Of a stretch of 7,260 bases of DNA, positions 1 to 5,645 are shown piece after piece. The DNA comes from Chloroflexota bacterium (GTDB lineage Bacteria > Chloroflexota > Anaerolineae > Aggregatilineales > UBA2796). Positions within the stretch are counted from its first letter, which is position 1; each line of letters starts with the position of its first letter. The translations under genes were made by a program, and so were the position numbers. The notes below the pieces were generated by a model. That model saw only the letters and a program-made list of their open reading frames with translations, did not search any database and was not told the DNA's origin. The stretch covers positions 1 through 7,260 of the forward strand of contig JAGHYP010000141.1 in NCBI GenBank assembly GCA_017743585.1, written 5' to 3'.

Positions 1-217
1 ATTTGCGGCGCACCAGATCGAGCGTTTCAATTAGTCCGTCTAAGTTGATTGGCGCGGCGCGCATATCAATGACGGCGAAGAAAGCGCCTTGTACTTCTCG
101 GGAGAACTCAGCGATAGCCTCTATTGCGGCGGGCAACTCTGCTGCAAGGTCCACAGGTTGAATGTAGCGTTGCACCAAGATTCTCTCCGAGACTCGCGGC
201 TCTAGCTTGACTGGCAC
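1..217 (-). CDS. Hypothetical protein, N-terminal 72 residues (gene runs off the left edge)
   Basis: This is the start of an open frame that continues beyond the window. Translation begins MPVKLEPRVSERIL and runs to LETLDLVRRK-like sequence without a stop. The start is GTG at 217-215, chosen because a strong ribosome site GGGAGG (224-229) lies 6 bases upstream and the reading frame closes with TAA shortly before. Residues 13-35 read as a strand followed by a helix, and residues 44-55 (GAFFAVIDMRAA) as a hydrophobic strand ending in an acidic residue, then another helix. This alternation is like small STAS/SpoIIAA-type alpha/beta proteins that occur singly in Chloroflexota, but I see no diagnostic motif and do not assign a function. 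It has its own AT-rich promoter region and is separated from the permease-like gene by 99 bases. Confidence concerns the gene being real, not its role. Confidence 0.72.
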   Translation of the reverse strand, partial: MPVKLEPRVSERILVQRYIQPVDLAAELPAAIEAIAEFSREVQGAFFAVIDMRAAPINLDGLIETLDLVRRK

Positions 218-254
218 GTGATACCTCCCTCGCAAAACAGATTGATCCGCGCCC

Positions 255-300
255 GTTATAGGTGCTTTTGGTTAAATTTGCGTTAAGTTTTTATTGTCAA
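255..300 (-). promoter_or_regulatory. Promoter region of the left-edge gene
   Basis: A perfect -35 hexamer TTGACA lies at 300-295 on the minus strand. Seventeen bases further on is ATTTAA (277-272), a weak -10. A better -10, TATAAC, lies at 260-255, but it has no good -35 at normal spacing. Either would place the transcript start upstream of the GTG at 217. The segment is markedly AT-rich compared with everything around it. No intrinsic terminator for the preceding gene is visible in this gap. Confidence 0.5.
270..286 (-). repeat. Two TTAAC half-sites 11 bases apart (possible activator site)
   Basis: On the minus strand TTAACG (286-281) is followed by TTAACC (275-270), so equivalent bases are 11 apart, one helical turn. 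Tandem TTAAC-type hexamers at 11-base spacing are the form of PhoP/PhoB-family response-regulator sites. The pair sits between the TTGACA -35 and the TATAAC -10, so it could be a regulator site. With only two half-sites in an AT-rich segment it may equally be chance. Confidence 0.25.
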
Positions 301-316
301 ACTGTGAAGCGCGGGC

Positions 317-1366
317 TTAGAAGCGATCAGGTTTTGTGGCGCGCTGCGCCGCCAAGCCGAGCAAGGCATTGGCGAGCAGCGCCTGCAGCAGCACGTAGCC
401 TAAAAATGCCACGCCGACGAAGACGCCGTGGTCGTAATCTGCCCAGATGCGCTGCAGATACGGGAAGTGCAGCATGGTCAAGCCGAGATCGCCTTCCGCC
501 ACGCCGAAGAAGGCGCCTAGCAAGCCTGAGATAGGCGAAGGCGCGGCGCCCGCCAGCGAAGCGTTCAACGCATTGAACGGACTCAGACTAAGTGCCGCCG
601 CGCCGACCCAGAGCGCCCATGCCGTGATCAACAAGCGCGCCAAGGTCAGACCAAGTTGCCCTAGCGCGCTGGCGAAGCGGCTGCGCGCCAACGTGCCGAC
701 CAGCAGACCGAGCGCGGCATCGAAGGCGAGCGCCGTGAAAGGCGCCACTAGCGCAGCGGTCATGCCGAGCGCAGCGATGATCACACCCAAAGTCACGCCG
801 AGCGAGCTTGCCAAGTCTCTCGGAAGATGCGGCTCGCCAAGCGGCACTGTGCCGCCGAGCAGGATGTCAATGTACCTGCCCTGAAACGTGGTCACATCGT
901 GGAGCGCGATCAAGATGAAGAGCGCGCGCGCAAGCAATAGGATGACCAGCAGCGGCAGCAAGCGATAAAAAACGGTAGCCCACTGCACCTTCATGGTCAG
1001 CAATGCGCCGTCAGTCGTGATTTTGAGCGTCTCCCAAGTTTGTTGGCGCTCTTCCGCTGCGATCACGCCAATGGTGGCGTTCATGGCTGTGATGCGCATC
1101 AGCACTTGCAACGCCACCAGCGACCAGTACAAGGTGCGGTAGATGGCGTCGAAGCGATTGTCGGTCTCAATGGGCTGCGTGCCAAAGCGCGTGGCGATCA
1201 GCCAGCCGCCAAGCGGCAACAATGCCACGATGAACACGATGCTCAAGCCGCGCAGGATCGCTGAGCCGCGCGAAGTGCGCCGTCCTTCGCGCAAGAGCAG
1301 ATAGCGCATGATCGGATGCTCAGGACGGGCAAAATCGGGCAGTTGCGCGTAGAGAAATCGTAGCAC
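317..1366 (-). CDS. ABC-2 type permease-like membrane protein
   Basis: A 349-residue polytopic inner-membrane protein. Hydrophobic segments lie near residues 41-60, 79-103, 130-155, 187-225 (long, possibly two passes), 232-262 and 313-340. The short cytoplasmic N-terminus with HPIMRYLLLREGRR resembles the 'NP-hydrophobic-RELR' start of ABC-2 permeases. The loop at 104-127 (AEERQQTWETLKITT...) resembles their 'ERE-x-GTLE-x-L-x-x-T-P' cytoplasmic segment, so a role as the membrane half of an ABC exporter is inferred. No ATPase gene is visible alongside, so its partner and substrate are unknown. The start is GTG at 1366-1364, preceded by GAGGG at 6 bases; a start at Met20 would cut into the conserved N-terminus. 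An extended -10 at 1403-1411 probably drives it separately from the methyltransferase 77 bases upstream. It could also be a non-transporting membrane protein of similar topology. Confidence 0.75.
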   Translation of the reverse strand: MLRFLYAQLPDFARPEHPIMRYLLLREGRRTSRGSAILRGLSIVFIVALLPLGGWLIATRFGTQPIETDNRFDAIYRTLYWSLVALQVLMRITAMNATIGVIAAEERQQTWETLKITTDGALLTMKVQWATVFYRLLPLLVILLLARALFILIALHDVTTFQGRYIDILLGGTVPLGEPHLPRDLASSLGVTLGVIIAALGMTAALVAPFTALAFDAALGLLVGTLARSRFASALGQLGLTLARLLITAWALWVGAAALSLSPFNALNASLAGAAPSPISGLLGAFFGVAEGDLGLTMLHFPYLQRIWADYDHGVFVGVAFLGYVLLQALLANALLGLAAQRATKPDRF

Positions 1367-1385
1367 GGCTCGCCCTCGGCCCCTC

Positions 1386-1428
1386 AGAGCGCGCTCCGGG
1401 CAATTGTAGCACAGCCAAGGCGCGCTCT
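1386..1428. repeat. Inverted repeat, 9-bp arms, in the methyltransferase-permease gap
   Basis: AGAGCGCGC (1386-1394) is exactly complementary to GCGCGCTCT (1420-1428), with a 25-base loop. A stem could form in the RNA downstream of the methyltransferase stop. There is no U-tract after it on either strand, so it is not a standard intrinsic terminator. The loop contains the putative -10 element of the permease gene. The left arm with its next base is also a self-complementary GAGCGCGCTC. Confidence 0.35.
1403..1411 (-). promoter_or_regulatory. Extended -10 promoter of the permease-like gene
   Basis: The minus strand reads TGCTACAAT at 1411-1403, that is TG-N-TACAAT, an extended -10 with five of six consensus bases. 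No good -35 lies 16-18 bases upstream, which is tolerated by extended -10 promoters. The predicted transcript start near 1396 would leave a leader of about 30 bases before the GTG at 1366. A similar element precedes the gene at 2749-3726. Confidence 0.45.
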
Positions 1429-1443
1429 CTCGGCGGCTTGGAT

Positions 1444-2352
1444 TTATTTGTTGGGCAGCGCTTCTAACAAAAGCTGCGCTTGTGCTCTCTGGCGGCGCTT
1501 TTGCTGCTTGGTGAGCTGCGGCGGGAAAATTTTTGCCGCGTCACAATCGCGGATGCTCTGGATTTTGCCCAAGAAGAGCGAGACGGGAATGCCCTTATAG
1601 CGCGTCGGCTGTGTGTGCGCTAGCTTATCGCGTGCGATTTGCGCGTAGAGCGGATCGATCTCAATACCGATGTAATGGCGGCCCAAGCGCTTGGCAGCGA
1701 TGGCGGTTGTGCCTGTGCCAAGAAATGGATCAAGCACTAGATCGCCTTCGTCAGTGGTCATCAGGATCAAGCGCTCAAGCAAGTGAATTGGCAGCTGGCA
1801 AGGATGTGGATCGCGGCGCTTGTTGTGACGAATGCGGTGGATATCCGTCCAGACGTCGCTCACCAGCATGCCGAACGGATGCATCTGGTCTTTCTTGCCG
1901 CCATAGTCTTTCAGGAAGGCGCTGCATTCGCGGCACGTTTTGTGCGGCGCGCGCACCTCGAAAAACTTTGTGCCTTTGGCTTGCTTGCTGTAGAACAGAA
2001 TGCCGTAGTGCGCAGGCAAGAGCGTCTTGCCGAGCGGCGCGCTCATCGCATCCCATGCGATCCAATGGCGAAAATGGGCAATTCGGTTGAGAATGCCCGC
2101 GTAGTGCGTCAGCCATTTGGGGATGTTGTGGACGAAAATGCTCCCGCTCGGCTTGGTGACGCGCACTAGCTCGCGCAGCCATTGCTCGCACCACGCAAGG
2201 TACTCCTCAGTGGCGCGCTGATCCTTATACGCGCCGTACTTCTTACCCAGATTGAACGGCGGATCAGCGAAGCACATGTCTACAACGTTGTCGGGGATCT
2301 GAGCGAGAACTTGCAGGCTATCGCCGTTTATGACTTGGTCGATAGGCAGCAT
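1444..2352 (-). CDS. Site-specific DNA methyltransferase, beta class (probably adenine-N6)
   Basis: A 302-residue amino-methyltransferase of the N4/N6 DNA methylase family, using S-adenosylmethionine to methylate a specific DNA sequence. The catalytic motif IV DPPF is at residues 30-33, near the N-terminus. The SAM-binding motif I, DPFLGTGTT followed by GRHYIGIEID, is at 208-233 near the C-terminus. Motif IV before motif I defines the beta class, and the segment between (about 100-180) is the target-recognition region. It holds a CxxC pair (C140, C143) and the run HPFG...DVWTDIHRI. HPCQLP at 183-188 matches the family's HPTQKP element. DPPF rather than SPPY favours adenine over cytosine-N4, but this is inference and the target sequence cannot be read. 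The start ATG at 2352 has GAGGAG 6 bases upstream, formed by the last codons of the preceding endonuclease remnant, so translation is probably coupled. The C-terminus is a lysine/arginine-rich tail. Confidence 0.93.
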   Translation of the reverse strand: MLPIDQVINGDSLQVLAQIPDNVVDMCFADPPFNLGKKYGAYKDQRATEEYLAWCEQWLRELVRVTKPSGSIFVHNIPKWLTHYAGILNRIAHFRHWIAWDAMSAPLGKTLLPAHYGILFYSKQAKGTKFFEVRAPHKTCRECSAFLKDYGGKKDQMHPFGMLVSDVWTDIHRIRHNKRRDPHPCQLPIHLLERLILMTTDEGDLVLDPFLGTGTTAIAAKRLGRHYIGIEIDPLYAQIARDKLAHTQPTRYKGIPVSLFLGKIQSIRDCDAAKIFPPQLTKQQKRRQRAQAQLLLEALPNK

Positions 2353-2355
2353 AAG

Positions 2356-2364
2356 CTACTCCTC
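2356..2364 (-). promoter_or_regulatory. Coupled ribosome site of the methyltransferase, overlapping the upstream stop
   Basis: GAGGAG at 2364-2359 is a strong Shine-Dalgarno sequence 6 bases before the methyltransferase ATG. The same bases encode the last two glutamates of the endonuclease remnant, and its TAG stop is 2358-2356. Only 3 bases separate that stop from the next start. This layout points to translational coupling and to the two genes having arrived as one unit. Confidence 0.7.
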
Positions 2365-2748
2365 GATCTGAGGTTTTGGTCTCTTGGTGAAAAATCTATC
2401 AGGAATGTGCCTGCATAAAATTTCCTCAAGTCTTCCCAAAGTTCGAATATTGATTATGTAATCGCAGTCATTATATAGCTTTTCCAAATCAGAGCGGCGC
2501 GCCAGCCAGCCTGCACCGTCTACGAAATTTATGAAAACACGGCTTTTGTCGCTGGCTTTTAGCCTCTCATACATAGTGTTCTGCTCGTTAGCGCGCGCCG
2601 TCTGGCTGCTAGAAGTCGTTTCCATGTAGCTGGTCATAATCAGCACGTGGGGATCGGCGCGAGATGGCACAACGTGATCCACTTCTTTGCCCACTAGCTC
2701 AACCCGTCCTTTTTCGAATCCTAACAATTTCTTGGAGATTTCTCTGTA
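2356..2748 (-). pseudogene. C-terminal remnant of a putative type II restriction endonuclease
   Basis: The open frame runs for 130 residues from just after the stop of the gene at 2749-3726 to TAG at 2356. No ATG or ribosome site is visible near its beginning; the earliest candidate start is TTG at 2727, giving 123 residues. Counting from that TTG, residues 11-45 read LVGKEVDHVVPSRADPHVLI followed by MTSYMETTSSSQTARA. An aspartate after a basic strand, then a buried strand ending in a Ser/Thr-rich turn, resembles the core of PD-(D/E)XK type II endonucleases, possibly near the DpnII group. FINFVDGAGWLARRSDLEKL (65-84) fits the family's later part. Such enzymes are usually well over 200 residues, so the N-terminal half seems missing. 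Its place directly before a methyltransferase supports a restriction-modification origin. GC over 2401-2760 is about 48% by hand count, below the flanks, suggesting transfer. An intact short nuclease from TTG 2727 remains possible. Confidence 0.6.
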
Positions 2749-3726
2749 TCACGGCTGGCGCGGCGGCTCGGCAGCGCTGGTCAGTTGGCTGGCGCTAGGG
2801 CGGCTGACAGGCTGACTCGGCGTCAACGACTTGAGAAAACGGTTGAGCAGCTGAATCACAATGTTCTGCTGCCAGCCGACGATGAACGCTAAGAGCCAGA
2901 TGACCAGCGAGCTTTGTAGCTCGCTCTCCGGGCGCGTGATCAGATTCGCCGTGAAGGTTGACGCGCTGACGACGAACAAAATGAAGACTACCAAGCCCAA
3001 CATGCCGCCGATGATCGGATTCAGCAGATACCATGTGATGTGCATTGGATCGAAATCGCGGCGAATGGTGGTATGTTCATGAATCGCCATCATGCCATTG
3101 AAAAGCGCGCCGAACACGCCGCTCAAGATCGGCGGCCATGCCAACTTCATGATCGAGACGCTCTCTGGGATCAAGGCGCGGAAGCGCTCATCCAAGCCAA
3201 TCGCCAAAACCGTGACGACGAGCCAGACAAGGTGGTAGATCACGAGCGGCAGGCGATAGCGACGTATGTCAGCTGCCACGCGCACTTCGCGCTCAAGATC
3301 GGCTTTGACCAAATAATAAACTTGATAGGCTTCCTCAAAGTTGGCATCTGACTCAAGCAGCAGGGTGCGTGCATAGAGCAGATCGCGCTGATAGGCATCC
3401 GTGTTGGTGCGGTCGGCGCGCACGCTATTCACCACGCGCTCTTGTAGCTCAGTGATCTTCGCCCACAGCTCGGTTAGGTCTTTCTCTTTGATGTAACGTC
3501 GCTGCAGCTCAGGATTGCCGGGCTTGCTCGGCGTGATGACCTGACTGGCAGGCAGCCGCGCAAATGGCAAAACGGCGAATGGCTCGCTCAGGCGGCTGAG
3601 CCGCACGTCTTCAATGACGGGATTCGGCGCGATCATCACGCGCTGCACATCGGCGGCGCTGATCGCGGCGCGTTGCTCGCCGCTCTCGGGCGAGGTGGCA
3701 AGTGGCTCAGGCGAAGCAGACATCAT
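2749..3726 (-). CDS. Uncharacterised four-helix membrane protein with helical cytoplasmic N-terminus
   Basis: A 325-residue protein I do not recognise. Residues 1-70 are Pro/Ser/Ala-rich and probably disordered. Residues 72-158 are charged and helical with heptad-like spacing (ELWAKITELQERVV, DANFEEAYQVYYLVKADLERE), a likely coiled coil. Membrane segments lie near 159-178, 191-214, 230-256 and 272-293. Between the second and third is a polar loop, HEHTTIRRDFDPMHITWY, whose His, Asp and Arg residues look conserved in style. The tail from 302 is Ser/Pro/Gln-rich. The start is the first ATG of an ATG-ATG pair at 3726, with a weak GAGAG about 6 bases upstream. It follows the kinase gene by 70 bases and has its own likely promoter (3794-3802) and a repeated leader element. 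The coiled coil plus membrane domain suggests a sensor, scaffold or channel-like role, but this is only inference. Confidence 0.8.
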   Translation of the reverse strand: MMSASPEPLATSPESGEQRAAISAADVQRVMIAPNPVIEDVRLSRLSEPFAVLPFARLPASQVITPSKPGNPELQRRYIKEKDLTELWAKITELQERVVNSVRADRTNTDAYQRDLLYARTLLLESDANFEEAYQVYYLVKADLEREVRVAADIRRYRLPLVIYHLVWLVVTVLAIGLDERFRALIPESVSIMKLAWPPILSGVFGALFNGMMAIHEHTTIRRDFDPMHITWYLLNPIIGGMLGLVVFILFVVSASTFTANLITRPESELQSSLVIWLLAFIVGWQQNIVIQLLNRFLKSLTPSQPVSRPSASQLTSAAEPPRQP

Positions 3727-3741
3727 CTGCGCTCTCGATCC

Positions 3742-3779
3742 AGTAATGACTCAATCTTGATCTGAGTAATGACTCAATC
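3742..3779 (-). repeat. 15-bp direct repeat in the leader of the four-helix membrane protein gene
   Basis: GATTGAGTCATTACT (minus strand) occurs exactly at 3779-3765 and again at 3756-3742, a 23-base period, close to two helical turns. The upstream copy extends to TGAGTCATTACTCA (3776-3763), which is an inverted repeat with 5-base arms and a 4-base centre; the second copy lacks the last arm bases. The pair lies between the predicted -10 (3794-3799) and the ATG at 3726, where a bound repressor would block transcription. Confidence 0.6.
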
Positions 3780-3793
3780 CCGAAGCGATTGTT

Positions 3794-3802
3794 ATTCTAG
3801 CA
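3794..3802 (-). promoter_or_regulatory. Extended -10 promoter of the four-helix membrane protein gene
   Basis: The minus strand reads TGCTAGAAT at 3802-3794: TG-N-TAGAAT, five of six -10 consensus bases plus the extended TG. It overlaps the last cysteine codon TGC and the TAG stop of the histidine kinase. The predicted start near 3787 lies just upstream of the 15-bp direct repeats. There is no convincing -35 at 16-18 bases. Confidence 0.45.
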
Positions 3803-5461
3803 CGGCGATTCTGCGTCCGCTTGGTCGCGGTAGGGCAGGATCATGCTGAAGGTCGTGCCTTTGTTCTGCCAAGGCGCGCCGAACGGAGGCTGCTCGCTGT
3901 AGACTGCCACGCGCCCTTTGTGCTGTTCCGCCACAGATTTCACAATTGCCAAGCCCAGCCCAGTGCCAACGGCTGTGTTCTCAGCGCTGCGCACGCGGTA
4001 GAAACGGTCGAACAGGCGGCGTTGCGCCTCGCGCGGAATGCCCGGCCCGTTGTCCTGCACTTGTAGCACCAGCTCGCGCTGAGCGCCGCTTGCCTGTTGA
4101 AAAGCGCGCACAACGATCCGCCCGCCTTCTTGTGTGTATTTATGCGCGTTGCTGATCAAATTCATGACGGCGCGCGAGAGCCAACGCTCGTCGCCCATGA
4201 AGATCGGCAGATCTGGCGGAACCTCTAGAGAAAGGCTCTGCTGTTTGTTGATCAGCATCGGGCGCATGTCGTCAGCACAGCGCGCGAGCATCTGGTGAAT
4301 GTCAATCGGCTCAAAGCGCATGCCAATGCCTGATTCGATATGTTCAAGGTTCAGCAGATCGTCAATTAAATCTTGCATCCGTCCGATGCCGCGAAAAGCG
4401 ATCTCAAACACTTCTCTATCGCTGTCGTCCAGCCGATCCTCCCACCGCCTGCCTAGCATGTGTAGCGCGCCGAGCGTCGCGCCGAGCGGGTTGCGCAGCT
4501 CGTGCGCCGCCGTCTGGATGAAATTCAAGCGCGCCAGCTCAGCCTGCTTTTGATGCGTGATATCGCGAAAGACAATGACCCAGCTCGGATCAGCGTTTGC
4601 CTTTGATGAAGGGATAGGCGATACTTCGCACAGCAAGTATTGCTGGTTGGGCATCGGCACTTCAAAAGTGCGCTCAGCCGCGCCGATGCGCATGGCGGCG
4701 CACACACGCTCGCGGACGGCCGGCAAGAAGCTCACTTCGCACAGCGGCCTGCCCAGCAATTGCTCATCCGTGTTGAAGAGACGGCGCGCCGCATGGTTGA
4801 TCAGGTCAATCACGCCGCGCTCATCTGTGGCGATGATCGCGTCGGCTGTGGCGTGCAGGATCGCCTCTAAGCGCTGCTGCTGAGCGCGCAAGGACTCAAC
4901 CAGCAGCGCATTATCAATCGCCAAGCCGACCTGATCGGCGATCACCTGCAAGATGCTGATCTCGGCGTCGCTGATTTCGCGAGGCGTGCGGCTCATCACG
5001 CTCAAGACGCCGACCACTCTGCGGCGCGCGCGCATCGGCAGCAACGCCACGGTTTTGACCTGCTCTTCAAGAAAAGCGGCGACCTGCAAGCGCGGATCGG
5101 CGCGCAGATCGCTTATGATGAGCGGCTCGCCGCGCTCGATAACCAAGCCTGAGAGCTCTGCGCTGAGCTTGATGCGCATCGGCTCTGTGGTGAAGTCACG
5201 TCGCCAGCCGCGCTGCGCGTATAGCACCAGCTCATTCGCCTCGCGATCTATCAAACTGACCCCACTGGCCTCCATCGGCACGAGCTTCAAGACGGCTTCG
5301 AGCGCGGCGTCCAGCATGTGCTTGAGATCAGGCGAGTTGTCCGCTGCTGTGATCACATCGTTGATGGCTAGTAACTGATCAGCCTGACGCTTGAGCGTCT
5401 CGAAAATCGGCTGCGCGGTATCCTCTGATTGCGCCAAGCGCTCCACAGAATCGCTGTCCAT
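3797..5461 (-). CDS. Soluble GAF-PAS sensor histidine kinase
   Basis: A 554-residue kinase that should autophosphorylate on a histidine and pass the phosphate to a response regulator. Domains in order: a short N-terminal helix, a GAF domain at about 35-185 (with LLPMRARRRVVGVLSVMSR, typical of GAF strands), a linker helix 186-200, a PAS domain at about 197-303 (ATDERGVIDLINHAARRLFN, then VFRDITHQK), a HisKA dimerisation helix pair with the phospho-acceptor H320 in AAHELRNPLG, and a HATPase domain. The ATP site shows the N box NLISNAHKYT (434-443), G1 DNGPGI (470-475), F box LFDRFYRV (483-490) and G2 GTGLGLAIVK (499-508), so it appears catalytically complete. No membrane helix is present, so it senses an intracellular ligand or state or is recruited by a partner. 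The ATG at 5461 has GAGAGG 5 bases upstream. A 52-residue membrane protein precedes it by 25 bases; no response regulator lies in the window. Confidence 0.95.
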   Translation of the reverse strand: MDSDSVERLAQSEDTAQPIFETLKRQADQLLAINDVITAADNSPDLKHMLDAALEAVLKLVPMEASGVSLIDREANELVLYAQRGWRRDFTTEPMRIKLSAELSGLVIERGEPLIISDLRADPRLQVAAFLEEQVKTVALLPMRARRRVVGVLSVMSRTPREISDAEISILQVIADQVGLAIDNALLVESLRAQQQRLEAILHATADAIIATDERGVIDLINHAARRLFNTDEQLLGRPLCEVSFLPAVRERVCAAMRIGAAERTFEVPMPNQQYLLCEVSPIPSSKANADPSWVIVFRDITHQKQAELARLNFIQTAAHELRNPLGATLGALHMLGRRWEDRLDDSDREVFEIAFRGIGRMQDLIDDLLNLEHIESGIGMRFEPIDIHQMLARCADDMRPMLINKQQSLSLEVPPDLPIFMGDERWLSRAVMNLISNAHKYTQEGGRIVVRAFQQASGAQRELVLQVQDNGPGIPREAQRRLFDRFYRVRSAENTAVGTGLGLAIVKSVAEQHKGRVAVYSEQPPFGAPWQNKGTTFSMILPYRDQADAESPC

Positions 5462-5486
5462 AGATGCCTCTCAGTTTCCGAGTGCA

Positions 5487-5645
5487 TCACACATTGAAAA
5501 ATCCGAGTAGCCAAGCGATCAGGAACACAGCCATCAGCCAGATCAACAGAGTCAGCCAAGCGCGTCCGCGTCCGCCTGATGATGACGGCTCAGGCGCTTG
5601 TGGTAGAGTCTGTGGCGCCCCCGTTGGCGACTCCTCAGATGACAT
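5487..5645 (-). CDS. Small single-pass membrane protein (52 residues) upstream of the histidine kinase
   Basis: The frame reads MSSEESPTGAPQ... through a Ser/Pro-rich stretch (2-23), a basic GGRGR (24-28) and a hydrophobic helix WLTLLIWLMAVFLIAWLLGF (30-49), ending FNV and TGA. It has the form of a small tail-anchored or single-pass protein whose positive residues precede the helix, suggesting a cytoplasmic N-terminus. An in-frame TAA immediately precedes the ATG at 5645, so the start is fixed. AGGTGG lies 10 bases upstream, a usable but distant ribosome site. Its stop is 25 bases before the kinase ATG on the same strand, so co-transcription is likely. It overlaps the longest version of the plus-strand glycosyltransferase frame by 67 bases, so one of the two starts is probably wrong. 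I do not recognise a family. Against it being real: it is short and partly low in complexity. Confidence 0.6.
   Translation of the reverse strand: MSSEESPTGAPQTLPQAPEPSSSGGRGRAWLTLLIWLMAVFLIAWLLGFFNV

Noticed and set aside
447..884. Plus-strand 145-codon open frame opposite the permease-like gene
   Set aside because: It is the antisense of a clearly membrane-patterned protein, and its own product is Ala/Ser/Pro/Lys-rich with no domain. High GC makes such antisense frames common.
1358..1366. Second extended -10-like TGCTACGAT at the permease start codon
   Set aside because: It overlaps the GTG start and would force initiation at Met20, cutting into the conserved N-terminal segment; TACGAT is also weaker than TACAAT at 1403-1408.
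1386..1428. Inverted repeat considered as an intrinsic terminator
   Set aside because: The loop is 25 bases and no U-tract follows on either strand, so I list it only as a repeat.
1533..2194. Open frames on both strands overlapping the methyltransferase
   Set aside because: The methyltransferase has complete motifs in its own frame; the alternatives give Arg/Cys/Ala-rich products without pattern or ribosome sites.
2356..2748. Assigning the restriction-modification unit GATC specificity because of possible DpnII-like features
   Set aside because: The resemblance is a short core only, target specificity cannot be read from these residues, and GATC is abundant in the window.
5560..5576. Short GCGTCC tandem before the glycosyltransferase frame
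   Set aside because: Two copies only and inside the basic GGRGR codons of the small membrane protein; best explained by coding for Arg-Gly repeats.
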